Positions 56,701 through 64,000 of a stretch of DNA of 64,000 bases are shown one piece after another. The translations under genes were made by a program, and so were the position numbers. Location of the stretch: positions 1,116,001-1,180,000 of the forward strand of contig NZ_AP018150.1 of NCBI RefSeq assembly GCF_003966915.1. Reading direction: 5' to 3'. The DNA is from Mycoavidus cysteinexigens (lineage in GTDB: Bacteria > Pseudomonadota > Gammaproteobacteria > Burkholderiales > Burkholderiaceae). Below the pieces are notes generated by a model. The model searched no databases. It saw nothing but the letters and a program-made list of their open reading frames with translations, and was not told the origin of the DNA. Each line of letters opens with the position of its first letter. The stretch's first letter is position 1.

Positions 56701-58325
56701 CCGGTTTCTAATCCCTTAAAGGCTAAATAGCTTAAAGAGTGGAGTTCCGTAGCGATGAGCTTTTCTAATTTGGCTTGAGGCAAATTTTGGAGTGCTAAGG
56801 GTTCCAGGCGTGCGCCTTGATGTCGTTTTTTTAAGCGAATGCAATCTTTGCGCCAGAGTTGATTGACTATCGCCTCGTATAGCATGGCTATAGTGGTTTC
56901 TTCGTTTGCGCGGAGTTTCCCCCAGTTGGCACAAAGCGCATCAAGTAAAAGCGGAAGATTGGCCGGCCCCTGAGTCAGTGGGGTGCTTTGCATCAATTGT
57001 TGGATCGTTGCTTGGTTTGATTCAGGGATGAACTTTTGAACGTAAGCCTGCACATCATCCAAATTTAAGCCCGTGGTTTCTAGTTCTAAATCAAACTGAC
57101 CGAGGGCGCGTGAGTTCACCCCAACCGGCCGGGAGGTTATTAAAACATGAGTTTGACTGAGTAATTCTTGTAAGAGTGGACGTAAAGGGCGGCCCTCATC
57201 CAACTCGCCAATGACCTCATCTAAACCGTCCAAGATGAACAAAGTTTGGGCTCGGTGGCGCTCAAAAGTTTGAGCTAACGCTTGCGCGTCTTCTTGGTGC
57301 GCAAAAAAGTGCTCGCAAAGTAAGGTTTTTAAATTGAGGGGCTGATCGGTTTTGAGCTGCGCCAATGGCAACCACAATACGCAAGCAAAATGATCGTGCC
57401 AAAGCGCCTTGTGCTGATAGTCAGAGACCAGCTTTTTGCATACAACGGTTTTGCCGCTGCCCGCTTGCCCATAGATTAAAACTCGTTTAGGTCGACCGCT
57501 TGAGCCATCATGTAACGTTTGTGGCTCAAAGAGGTGATTCAGCGTAACTAGCCTCGTAGAGTGTGGCTCGCCGTTAGGTCGCGGCTCGAAAGCGGTGGTT
57601 GACTGCGCCAGCGCTGTTTGCTCGGGTTGCGGTTGAAGGTGATGCTCAATCCGAGTGAGATTGGCATAGCAGGTATCAAGCGCTGCATTTTGATCTGAGA
57701 ATGGCTGGGTCGATAAGCTCGCGTACTCATAATGTTGGTAGAGTGCATCGCGCAAACTTGCTAGAGAAAGGGCTTGTGTCGAGAGTTCCTGTAGCCGCGG
57801 GTTGAGCGGAGCTAATGGATATAGTGCCGTATCTAGCTTGGTGTAACGTTGCGCTTTGCTCGGTATTATGTTGGCTAATGGTTTGCTTGGCGGAGTTGGC
57901 CAAAATGGGGCCCAAGCAAAAGACATAGAGACGTTTTGCTTAGTGCTAGCGCGCGGAGCTAGCCAAATTTGCTTTAGTCTGCTTAGACCGTGGCTTACGG
58001 CCTGCTGGACCCGTACTAATTTTTTGCTTTCGGTTGGCGCAAACGGCTTGACGACTTGCTTCGCGCGGGCCATCCAATTGTGTCTCTGACTGACGGACGT
58101 ATTATCTGGCGGTACAACATAAGTGAGAGGATCAGTTTTTTGTACAAAATTGCTTGGCTGGCGAGCTGTCTCAGCCGGGGAGGGGGGCAGTCCGATGCCA
58201 GAGTCTTTGCGCTTGATGGATTGATCGTTTTTTTCAGAGGCGAGATCTATTTGCGACTGGGGGCTGCCGCCACGCGATATTGAGGGGGGTGTTATGGGGC
58301 TTAGTAAAATTCCTACTTTATTCAT
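53790..58325 (-). CDS. NACHT STAND ATPase with HEAT repeats, 1511 aa
   Basis: Paralogue of the 24-kb protein. Residues 1-180 are Pro/Ser-rich and basic with no domain I recognise. The shared linker SLASLRDALYQHYE follows. NACHT: Walker A YGQAGSGKT near 285, Walker B TLFILDGLDEV near 360, ITSRP sensor, and FLHPSIQEFFAAKFL near 585. About 18 HEAT repeats of 33-36 residues (LPETVIQTLVAVLEDKNEEK...VKSAAAQAL) fill ~762-1378; they are more diverged than in the paralogue. The shared C-terminal domain (LFPWSCTRIAPLYI, LCFYTTAG) is followed by a ~60-residue Ser-rich tail. The frame is intact. Presumably a cytoplasmic sensor that oligomerises on ligand binding; effector and ligand are unknown. Confidence 0.9.
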   Translation of the reverse strand: MNKVGILLSPITPPSISRGGSPQSQIDLASEKNDQSIKRKDSGIGLPPSPAETARQPSNFVQKTDPLTYVVPPDNTSVSQRHNWMARAKQVVKPFAPTESKKLVRVQQAVSHGLSRLKQIWLAPRASTKQNVSMSFAWAPFWPTPPSKPLANIIPSKAQRYTKLDTALYPLAPLNPRLQELSTQALSLASLRDALYQHYEYASLSTQPFSDQNAALDTCYANLTRIEHHLQPQPEQTALAQSTTAFEPRPNGEPHSTRLVTLNHLFEPQTLHDGSSGRPKRVLIYGQAGSGKTVVCKKLVSDYQHKALWHDHFACVLWLPLAQLKTDQPLNLKTLLCEHFFAHQEDAQALAQTFERHRAQTLFILDGLDEVIGELDEGRPLRPLLQELLSQTHVLITSRPVGVNSRALGQFDLELETTGLNLDDVQAYVQKFIPESNQATIQQLMQSTPLTQGPANLPLLLDALCANWGKLRANEETTIAMLYEAIVNQLWRKDCIRLKKRHQGARLEPLALQNLPQAKLEKLIATELHSLSYLAFKGLETGTIAVNLDTLIQDKARLGIKSPFWLITDLKHSSFLHTTDVRRPEVEPTYHFLHPSIQEFFAAKFLAQHLQIDAQAESVSAQANLVPIDSGLILSPAQLRTFIAEHKYDPRYEQMWQMLAGLLKGAALERFFTLLEEEPQDLLGARHQQLMLGCVQAARAQLEEKTLTRLEKEWMQWLCFEMSLNLDDVSTLGLHPGFPEHLLLAYLHQPESKKTSIMRTLGARSALSNNATQAIISLLLDQTEKKETKVQAAETLGQLQTLSGDAIQALSTVSKNTAEDEDVRIAVIKALGRQKPLTEAVILTLISALLDANWEIRYAAGKILGRIKELPDTAIQVLLASLQNQEKYIRSTAAEALGQQQPLSETITQALIAVLQNKSEDKEVRAMAINTFGQQETLPEAAIRALLALLQTQGENEDLKSAAAEVFSWREPLDPNIMQVLISQLQDRSEREYVRSTAAQVLNRRQIVPEAAIQALSSVLLNTDEKESVRSSVAKALNNQETLSAPLTQALLSVFKGEHKNENGYFRIIAAETLSQETILPETIIEGFTEVLQNKEKAWHLRSAAIEALHRQSKLPAATCEALAIELEDQNEKIRSGAAMVLGRQEKLSDEIRDIWLKALASTDQALKSRTIKVLGQHQNLPNHAESALIKALQDQDDSLKIEATKILSRQKECPEEAIQAWDAIVQNKEEKKTLRSIAAEALGQQKQLSETVTQTLMAVLEDKNDEEYVISAVAKALNQQKIRPEIVIQAWNAILKNKEGGKLAKSTAAAALGQQEELPETVIQTLVAVLEDKNEEKYVKSAAAQALSQQEILPDAVLQTLVAMLANKENDQATITKILNLHIDRLYTLLPNLTPGQIQSLYASVLFPWSCTRIAPLYIRKNRLCFYTTAGLKSSISLTAQQIAVFMNALAESDVPLPHRSSKEIQTNSHAYRSSPVEPSLIRELTFPTSIPSSELSHLCTDIQGRAHLV

Positions 58326-58518
58326 CGTTTTCTACATCACTCTTTTAAAATAATTCTCTATGCGCTGTAAGTCGAAAAAGACTTGGCTTATCCTAGCGCT
58401 AAGCCGGGATTGTATAGGATCTAACCCTAAACCATCTTCAGATTGTTCTTATTTGCATTGAATTTCATTCATCCAAGCAGCGAGGGTGACTTGCACTGAG
58501 CTCCAAAAAAATGATTTA

Positions 58519-58534
58519 AGTGATCTCCATCACA
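58519..58534. promoter_or_regulatory. CRP/FNR-type palindrome
   Basis: AGTGATCTCCATCACA contains GTGA-N6-TCAC and matches the CRP consensus at most positions. It lies ~50 bp upstream of the SRP RNA gene and ~195 bp upstream of the divergent NACHT-HEAT start. Which gene it serves, if any, is unknown. Confidence 0.35.
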
Positions 58535-58540
58535 TATTGG

Positions 58541-58572
58541 TTCACAACGAATCTTCCTTGAGATGGTAGAAT
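58541..58572 (+). promoter_or_regulatory. Promoter of the SRP RNA gene
   Basis: TAGAAT at 58567-58572 is a good -10 element a few bases before the 5' end of the RNA at ~58576. TTCACA at 58541 is a weak -35 with a long spacer. Confidence 0.4.
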
Positions 58573-58575
58573 CCA

Positions 58576-58680
58576 GGGTGACGGGCCTCCTCGCATGGCG
58601 GTGCGGCCAATCTGGTCAGGTCGGGAACGAAGCAGCCACAACCGTTTCCCGCTAGTGCCGAGGATTGGGCTCGTCACCCC
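58576..58680 (+). ncRNA. ffs: Signal recognition particle RNA (4.5S)
   Basis: The ~105-nt rod has ends GGGTGACG/CGTCACCC that pair, and the apical domain carries GGTCAGGTCGGGAACGAAGC followed by AGCC. These are the conserved tetraloop and internal-loop sequences bound by Ffh. T-rich sequence follows. It lies immediately before dnaX, as in other Burkholderiales. It works with Ffh and FtsY to target membrane proteins. Confidence 0.93.
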
Positions 58681-58697
58681 TAATTTTAAATTTTTCA

Positions 58698-60131
58698 ATG
58701 ACCTATCAAGTTCTCGCGCGCAAATGGCGGCCCAAGGATTTTGCGTCGCTGGTTGGACAGGAGCATGTCGTAAGGGCGCTTACGCACGCGCTTGAGCAGC
58801 AGCGTTTACACCACGCTTACCTATTTACTGGAACGCGTGGCGTTGGCAAAACGACATTGTCGCGGATTCTTGCCAAAGCGCTGAATTGCGAAACCGGTAT
58901 TACGGCAACTCCCTGTGGTCAATGTAACGCCTGTCGCGCGATTGATGAGGCGCGCTTTGTTGATTATGTAGAAATGGATGCGGCGTCCAATCGCGGCGTT
59001 GACGAAATGGCTAGCTTGCTTGAGCGCGCTGTTTATGCGCCAGTCGATGCGCGCTTCAAAGTCTATATGATCGATGAAGTGCACATGTTGACGAACCATG
59101 CGTTTAATGCAATGTTAAAAACGCTTGAAGAACCGCCATCGCATGTCAAATTTATTCTAGCTACGACAGATCCCCAAAAAATCCCGGTAACCGTACTATC
59201 GCGCTGCTTGCAATTTAATCTTAAGCGGATGCCGGTTGTACATATTGTGGAGCACCTGCAAAAAATCTTAACCGAAGAAAAGCTGAGCTTTGAGTTGCAA
59301 GCGTTACGCTTGTTAGCACGCGCGGCGGATGGCAGTATGCGCGATGCGTTGTCGTTAACAGATCAGGCGATTGCTTATGCTGCGGGCCAAGTGAGTGAAG
59401 CCGCGGTGCGCGATATGTTGGGCGCGCTTGATCAACATTATTTGATGCGGCTACTGGACGCGATTGCAGCGGCCGATGGCGCTGCGGTATTGGCGATTGC
59501 AGATGAACTAGCCGCGCGCAGCTTATCATTTTTGTCGGCCTTGCAAGATTTATCTACAATCTTGCACCAGGTTGCATGGGCTCAAGTCGCGCCACAGTCG
59601 GTACTTGACGAATTGCCTGAAGCACAAGATATTCGGCGCTTTGCTAGCCTATTCTCGCCGGAGCAGGTGCAGTTGTATTATCAGATTGCGACCATCGGCC
59701 GCTCCGAGCTTGGACTGGCGCCGGACGAATATGCGGGTTTTACGATGACGCTGTTAAGAATGCTGGCATTTTATCCAGCTACTACAGCGGCAGCGGGTAT
59801 AACATCTACAATTGCTGCAAGCCAAGCAAGCCAAGCAAGCCAAGCAAGGCAAGCCAAGCAAGCCAAGCAAGCCAAGCAAGCCAAGCAAGCCAAGCAAGCC
59901 AAGCAAGCCAAGCAAGCCAAGCAAGCCAAGCAAGCCAAGCAAGCCAAGCAAGCCAAGCAAGCCAAGCAAGCCAAGCAAGCCAAGCAAGCCAAGCAAGCCA
60001 AGCAAGCCAAGCAAGCCAAGCAAGCCAAGCAAGCCAAGCAAGCCAAGCAAGCCAAGCAAGCCAAGCAAGCCAAGCAAGCCAAGCAAGCCAAGCAAGCCAA
60101 GCAAGCCAAGCAAGCCAAGCAAGCTATTTAG
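58698..60131 (+). CDS. dnaX: DNA polymerase III gamma/tau subunit, N-terminal 477 aa (frame lost in repeat)
   Basis: Clamp-loader ATPase. Start at 58698 (MTYQVLARKWRPKDF). Walker A TGTRGVGKTT near 45, zinc site CGQCNAC near 73, Walker B region MIDEVHML near 124, SRC sensor (LSRCLQFNL), and domain III to ~370. The linker begins SQASQASQA; then one irregular unit (aaggc, 59846-59850) shifts it into the AKQ frame, which ends at a TAG at 60131. The tau-specific C-terminus lies in the -1 frame just beyond (next entry). As written, this makes a gamma-like product with a ~95-residue AKQ tail. Confidence 0.9.
   Translation: MTYQVLARKWRPKDFASLVGQEHVVRALTHALEQQRLHHAYLFTGTRGVGKTTLSRILAKALNCETGITATPCGQCNACRAIDEARFVDYVEMDAASNRGVDEMASLLERAVYAPVDARFKVYMIDEVHMLTNHAFNAMLKTLEEPPSHVKFILATTDPQKIPVTVLSRCLQFNLKRMPVVHIVEHLQKILTEEKLSFELQALRLLARAADGSMRDALSLTDQAIAYAAGQVSEAAVRDMLGALDQHYLMRLLDAIAAADGAAVLAIADELAARSLSFLSALQDLSTILHQVAWAQVAPQSVLDELPEAQDIRRFASLFSPEQVQLYYQIATIGRSELGLAPDEYAGFTMTLLRMLAFYPATTAAAGITSTIAASQASQASQARQAKQAKQAKQAKQAKQAKQAKQAKQAKQAKQAKQAKQAKQAKQAKQAKQAKQAKQAKQAKQAKQAKQAKQAKQAKQAKQAKQAKQAKQAKQAI
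59819..60124 (+). repeat. 9-bp minisatellite (aagccaagc) inside dnaX
   Basis: Three perfect units (59819-59845), an odd aaggc (59846-59850), then 30 perfect units (59851-60120) and a final aagc. Each unit is a 5-mer AAGCC plus a 4-mer AAGC. After the odd aaggc the 4-mer is missing, which moves the frame. The three frames encode SQA, AKQ and KPS repeats; the reverse strand is also open. Confidence 0.95.
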
Positions 60132-60637
60132 CGAATGCAGCGAAGGACCCCGAGCCCGAGCTAGCGCGGGCGGCCAGTCATCTAGCGGTCGCCATGCCTG
60201 AGCATGAGGATGCGGCCCAAACAGATTCGCTCGCAGCCTTAGGATGTGAGCATGATTGGCCAGCGCTGGTTACGCGCTTGCCATTGCGTGGTCTGGTAAA
60301 AGAACTTGCGTATCGTAGCGAGCTGGTGCGCATTGAAGGGACAAAGTTGACCTTGAAAGTCTCGGTAGCGCAGCTCGCTGAGCGCGGGCAATTGGATAAA
60401 CTATGCGCAGCGCTAACTGAATATTTAGGCAAACCGCTTAAATTAGTCGCTGAGATTGGTTCAGTCACGCAAACTGCCGCAGCGTTAGATGCAGCGCACA
60501 ACCTCCAGCGTCAGCAAGCGGCGGAGCAAGCGTTGGCGCAAGACTCATTTGCTCAAACGCTGATGCGCGATTTTGATGCAACCATCGTACCTGGCTCGGT
60601 TAAGCCGACGCCTTCCACCAATACCCCGAATATTTAA
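60122..60637 (+). pseudogene. dnaX: dnaX tau C-terminal domain in the -1 frame
   Basis: The SQA frame of the repeat continues directly into YLANAAKDPEPELARAASHL, HDWPALVTRLPLRGLVKELA and LKVSVAQLAERGQLDKLCAA, which is the conserved C-terminal region of proteobacterial tau that contacts the alpha subunit. Relative to the N-terminal frame this is -1. An internal ATG (60194) has no ribosome site, so the domain is probably made only if the frame is restored by slippage or the repeat differs in living cells. It joins ybaB with ordinary spacing. Confidence 0.8.
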
Positions 60638-60650
60638 AGAGGAGTCGTTA

Positions 60651-60977
60651 ATGTTGAAAAACCAACTCGCCGGGCTGATGAAGCAAGCTCAGCAAATGCA
60701 AGAAAATATGAATAAAGCGCAAGAAGAGCTTGCATTGATTGAAATTGAAGGGCAATCAGGAGCAGGCCTTGTCAAAATAACCATGACCTGCAAGCATGAA
60801 GTGCGCCGTGTAGTGATCGATCCGAGCCTCTTTGACGATGACAAAGATATGCTCGAAGATCTGATTGCTGCGGCGTTTAATGATGCGGTGCATAAAGTCA
60901 GTGAAGCAACCCAAGAAAAAATGGGCAGAGTGACCAACGACTTACCTTTGCCAGCAGGCTTTAAACTGCCATTCTAA
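60651..60977 (+). CDS. ybaB: YbaB/EbfC nucleoid-associated protein, 108 aa
   Basis: Small DNA-binding dimer: [56 protein letters not shown]. Strong ribosome site AAAGAGGAG before the ATG at 60651; upstream in-frame starts lie in the dnaX tail. The dnaX-ybaB-recR order is conserved widely. Confidence 0.95.
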   Translation: MLKNQLAGLMKQAQQMQENMNKAQEELALIEIEGQSGAGLVKITMTCKHEVRRVVIDPSLFDDDKDMLEDLIAAAFNDAVHKVSEATQEKMGRVTNDLPLPAGFKLPF

Positions 60978-61009
60978 GTTCCAACCTTATGTCTAATCAG
61001 TGTTTTTGA

Positions 61010-61606
61010 ATGACGTCGCCCGCAAGCTTGAGTGCGTTAATTGACGCCTTGCGCATATTGCCCGGGGTTGGCCCAAAATCCGCCCAGCGTATCGCCTTTC
61101 ATCTTATGCAACATAACCGTGACGGCGCTGCCCGCCTGGGGAGTGCGTTATCGCAGGCGTTGCAGAATTTACGCCATTGTGTGTGTTGTAACACCTTAAC
61201 TGAGGCTCAAACTTGCGAGACTTGCGCAGATCCAAGTCGTGATGCATCATTACTATGCGTGGTTGAAACGCCAGCGGACCAACTTATGCTAGAGCAAACT
61301 TTAGCTTACCGCGGGTTATACTTTGTGTTGATGGGACGCTTGAGTCCATTAGACGGCATCGGTCCGCGCGAGATTAATTTTGAGCGTCTGATGCAGCGCG
61401 CTACTGATGGTCGAGTGCAAGAGGTAATTTTAGCTACGAATTTTAATAATGAGGGGGAGGCGACTGCCCATTACCTCAGTCAGATGCTGAAAGTCCGAGG
61501 CTTGGCAACCACGCGGCTCGCGCGTGGCGTGCCCGTGGGGGCTGAGCTTGAATATACGGATGCCGGCACGATTGCGCGCGCGGTACTAGATCGACGCCAG
61601 CTTTAA
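61010..61606 (+). CDS. recR: Recombination protein RecR, 198 aa
   Basis: Part of the RecFOR pathway loading RecA on gaps. Helix-hairpin-helix ([20 protein letters not shown]), zinc finger [16 protein letters not shown] near 57-72, Toprim domain ([34 protein letters not shown]) and a C-terminal [16 protein letters not shown]. Full length; downstream of ybaB. Confidence 0.96.
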   Translation: MTSPASLSALIDALRILPGVGPKSAQRIAFHLMQHNRDGAARLGSALSQALQNLRHCVCCNTLTEAQTCETCADPSRDASLLCVVETPADQLMLEQTLAYRGLYFVLMGRLSPLDGIGPREINFERLMQRATDGRVQEVILATNFNNEGEATAHYLSQMLKVRGLATTRLARGVPVGAELEYTDAGTIARAVLDRRQL

Positions 61607-61680
61607 AGTGAGGGGGGTGGCATGCAGAGAAAAAGCCGCCTTGCAGCATGAGTGAATAAGTTAAAAACTGGAGACGAAAG

Positions 61681-61878
61681 ATGAAATGGGTCGACATTCA
61701 AGAAATCGCTATGGCATTAACAGAGACGCACCCAGAGATTGATCCGCAATATGTCCGTTTCACGGATTTGCACCGTTGGGTTACAGAGCTGGCTGGCTTC
61801 GCTGATGACCCGCAGCGCTCAAGCGAGAAAATACTTGAAGCTATTCAAGCGGCCTGGATTGAGGACTCGGATTATTGA
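61681..61878 (+). CDS. iscX: Fe-S cluster assembly protein IscX, 65 aa
   Basis: Small acidic protein: KWVDIQEIAMALTETHPEID, YVRFTDLHRWVTEL, WIEDSDY at the C-terminus. It binds IscS and modulates iron supply for cluster assembly. GGAGACGAAAG precedes the ATG. It is usually the last gene of the isc operon; here it stands apart, after recR. Confidence 0.93.
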   Translation: MKWVDIQEIAMALTETHPEIDPQYVRFTDLHRWVTELAGFADDPQRSSEKILEAIQAAWIEDSDY

Positions 61879-61986
61879 TAGACAAAAATGATTAATATCG
61901 CCTATTCTTTAATTGGGTAGTAAGTGTAATTTTTCGTTGTATTTTTTAGATCTAAGCGCGGTGCGGTGTTCATAGAAGGGGAGATT

Positions 61987-62421
61987 ATGTTTAAGCATAT
62001 TCTGATTCCAACGGATGGATCTGAGCTGTCACAAAAGGCTATCAGCAGCGGGATTGAACTCGCAAAGGCGCTGGGTTCCCACATTACTGCGTATACTTGT
62101 TTATTGCAATATCCTTATCCGCTCTTTGCCGAGGCGTCGATTGAGGCGCCAGTTGAATTTCGGCAGCGCCAAGAAAAAGAAGCACACGAGTATCTGCGGC
62201 GGGTTAAGGAAGCGGCAAGGAATGCGCAGGTGCCATGCGCAAGCCATATCAGTGCGCATTCGTCGCCTTACTTAGGAATTATTGAAGCCGCACAAGTGTG
62301 CGGCTGCGATGTCATTTTAATGGCCTCGCATGGCCGCAGTGGACTTAGTGCGCTGTTAATTGGCAGTGAAACGCAGCGCGTGTTAACGCACACCAAGGTC
62401 CCGGTTATTGTTTATCGTTGA
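61987..62421 (+). CDS. Universal stress protein (UspA family), 144 aa
   Basis: Single Usp domain: FKHILIPTDGSELSQKAISS at the N-terminus and the ATP-binding ILMASHGRSGLSALLIGSET (G-2x-G-9x-G-S/T) near 115-135. Start at 61987 with GGGGAG upstream. It overlaps the convergent rhlE-like gene by 10 nt. Confidence 0.9.
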   Translation: MFKHILIPTDGSELSQKAISSGIELAKALGSHITAYTCLLQYPYPLFAEASIEAPVEFRQRQEKEAHEYLRRVKEAARNAQVPCASHISAHSSPYLGIIEAAQVCGCDVILMASHGRSGLSALLIGSETQRVLTHTKVPVIVYR

Positions 62422-63869
62422 CGTGCTGCAACTCGAGTGCTTGAGCTGCGGCGGCCTGGCGCATTGCTGTTATTGCTAGTACCGCGGTAGCCATTGCTGC
62501 TATTAGAAGGTCGGCCATTGTTATTTGGTTTTGCATTGCGTGAGGGTGGGCGCTTGCTGTTTGGGCGCGACGATGGTGCTGCTGAGGGCGTGCGACGGGG
62601 TTCAAAGCCTGCAACCACATTCACGGGCAGAGTTTGTTTTGTAAAGCGTTCGATCCGACGTACGGCCTGCACCTCAGTGTGGTGAGCTAAGCTAATCGCG
62701 GTCCCACTGCGTCCTGCGCGGCCAGTACGGCCGATACGATGCACATAGTCCTCAGCAAATTTTGGCAAATCGTAATTAAATACATGTGTAATGCCAGGTA
62801 TATCGATGCCACGGGCTGCTACGTCGGTGGCAACGAGTACCCGCACACGCCGCTCGCGCAAGGAACGGATGGTTCGAGTCCGCGCGCTTTGTGGCAGATC
62901 GCCATGCAATGCTGCTGAAGAGAAGCCCGCATCGAAAAGCAAATCAGCTAGCTCATCTGCACCGCTTTTGGTAGCTGTAAAAACCACGGCTTGGTCAAGG
63001 GTTTGATCGGCCAATAAATGTCTAAGCAAGCGGTCTTTATGGGAGCGATCATCTACCCAATGAACCGTTTGCGTAATATTTGCGCGTTGTTCAGGGCGGT
63101 GCGTAATTTCAATACACTCAGGCGTTTTTAATAAATTTTTGGTTAAATGGCTAATCCGGCTATCGATGGTGGCCGAAAACAGCAATGTTTGCCGATTTTC
63201 TGGCGTTGCAGCGACGATGGTCTCAATATCGTCGATAAAGCCCATATCTAACATTCGGTCAGCCTCATCCAGCACGAGCATCGTCAGTTTAGACAAATTA
63301 ATGCGGCCGCGCTTAAGATGATCTAGCAAACGGCCGGGCGTGGCGACGACGATCTCTGGCTGCTTGGCTAGCAATGCAAGCTGTTGAGGGTAAGGCACGC
63401 CGCCTAAGATGCTGACGGTGCGCAAAGATTTTAAATGTTTGCCATAAGTGGTTGCGGCAGCTGTCACTTGCGCTGCGAGTTCGCGCGTAGGGGTCAGGAC
63501 GAGTAAAGCCGGGTAGGCAGCCGGCTGCTGCTGATTGCGGCTATTGCCGCGGCGCTCACGGGAGCGCTCAGTGGGAGCGGCGGCAGCAGCAGGCGCTTCT
63601 TCCTTTTGCATTTGCGCAAAGCGCTGAATCGCGGGCAACATAAAAGCAGCTGTTTTGCCCGAGCCGGTTGGGCTGGAGACTAGCAAATCGCGGCCGGCGA
63701 GAGCAGCCGGAATCGCTTTTTGCTGGACGGGTGTAGGTTCGGTATAACCTGTTGCCTCTAGAGCCGATAAAATGGCCGGGCATAGGCCAAGCGCCGCAAA
63801 GGCTGCATTGCTTTTTGCTTGATCTGTGGTCGTAGGTGTAGGTGTGCTAGCTGAAGAATCAGAATTCAT
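62412..63869 (-). CDS. rhlE: DEAD-box RNA helicase, RhlE-like, 485 aa
   Basis: All helicase motifs are present: Q motif region (FAALGLCPAILSALEATGYT), I SSPTGSGKT, Ia PTRELA, II VLDEADRMLDMGF near 203, III SAT, V ARGIDIPG, VI HRIGRTGR. After the core comes a ~85-residue Asn/Ser/Arg-rich tail (NNNGRPSNSSNGYRGTSNNS) typical of RhlE/SrmB proteins acting in RNA decay or ribosome assembly. The ~40-residue insert rich in Glu/Ala/Arg after motif I also occurs in homologues. Start at 63869. Confidence 0.9.
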   Translation of the reverse strand: MNSDSSASTPTPTTTDQAKSNAAFAALGLCPAILSALEATGYTEPTPVQQKAIPAALAGRDLLVSSPTGSGKTAAFMLPAIQRFAQMQKEEAPAAAAAPTERSRERRGNSRNQQQPAAYPALLVLTPTRELAAQVTAAATTYGKHLKSLRTVSILGGVPYPQQLALLAKQPEIVVATPGRLLDHLKRGRINLSKLTMLVLDEADRMLDMGFIDDIETIVAATPENRQTLLFSATIDSRISHLTKNLLKTPECIEITHRPEQRANITQTVHWVDDRSHKDRLLRHLLADQTLDQAVVFTATKSGADELADLLFDAGFSSAALHGDLPQSARTRTIRSLRERRVRVLVATDVAARGIDIPGITHVFNYDLPKFAEDYVHRIGRTGRAGRSGTAISLAHHTEVQAVRRIERFTKQTLPVNVVAGFEPRRTPSAAPSSRPNSKRPPSRNAKPNNNGRPSNSSNGYRGTSNNSNAPGRRSSSTRVAARQR

Positions 63870-64000
63870 TGAGGATCCCTAAAAGTAAACAATGCGTCGG
63901 CTATTTGTAAGCTAAAGTCATACCATGCCGAAATGCGCGATACGGCGTAAAACCCAAGGTTTATACGTTGCGAGCATTGTTTGGAAGCTGTATTAAAAAC

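Noticed and set aside
59754-60122. Leu-Gly and Ala-Cys-Leu repeat frames on the minus strand of dnaX
   Set aside because: They are produced by the 9-bp minisatellite, which is open in all frames; they have no start context.
59819-60124. CRISPR array
   Set aside because: The units are 9 bp and contiguous without spacers; it is a minisatellite. The WD40 and HEAT repeats are likewise contiguous coding repeats.

Overview
The window looks like the chromosome of a Burkholderiales bacterium with a reduced, repeat-rich genome. The housekeeping gene order is Burkholderia-like (scpB-rluB-yebC-purD-hemF-nadD-rsfS-rng; tsaB-rimI-udg; lplT/alr-radA; ffs-dnaX-ybaB-recR). Base composition is near balanced rather than GC-rich. 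There are several decayed genes (rlmH remnant, broken transposases, a toxin stub, a split dnaX) and very large NACHT proteins with WD40 or HEAT arrays. This combination resembles fungal endosymbionts of the Mycoavidus/Glomeribacter type. That placement is inferred from gene order and content, not from a database search.

Layout. 1-5.8 kb: the 3' end of a CdiA-like filamentous haemagglutinin, an overlapping candidate immunity gene and an orphan toxin-tip fragment. 5.8-11.5 kb: a 1828-residue NACHT protein with pentapeptide repeats and 14 WD40 repeats, on the minus strand. 11.6-16.6 kb: an accessory zone with a small putative papain-fold fragment, a SIS-domain sugar-phosphate isomerase, a MITE-like element, a complete IS3-family (IS407-group-like) element and a second haemagglutinin fragment. 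16.6-21.9 kb: dnaE and a 2-hydroxycarboxylate transporter. 21.9-23.6 kb: an insertion-sequence graveyard. 23.6-27.8 kb: a TPR plus NACHT-HEAT locus interrupted by one in-frame stop. 28.3-41.9 kb: lipopolysaccharide genes (two GT2 enzymes, an O-antigen ligase, msbA), a long housekeeping operon, and nlpD followed by tRNA-Arg. 42-45.5 kb: unknown and decayed genes, including a toxin-antitoxin remnant. 45.7-53.5 kb: housekeeping genes plus an Rpn-family nuclease. 53.8-58.3 kb: a second NACHT-HEAT protein. 58.5-64 kb: the SRP RNA gene, dnaX carrying a 9-bp minisatellite that changes its frame, ybaB, recR, iscX, uspA and rhlE.

The most interesting content is the set of three NACHT STAND ATPases within 53 kb. 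Two of them have sensor arrays made of nearly identical repeats, like the high-internal-conservation repeats of fungal NLR receptors, and two share an unnamed C-terminal domain. They sit beside contact-dependent toxin modules and IS debris. No standard effector domain is visible in any of them. The second notable item is dnaX: a roughly 300-bp 9-bp repeat with a single interruption puts the tau tail in the -1 frame.
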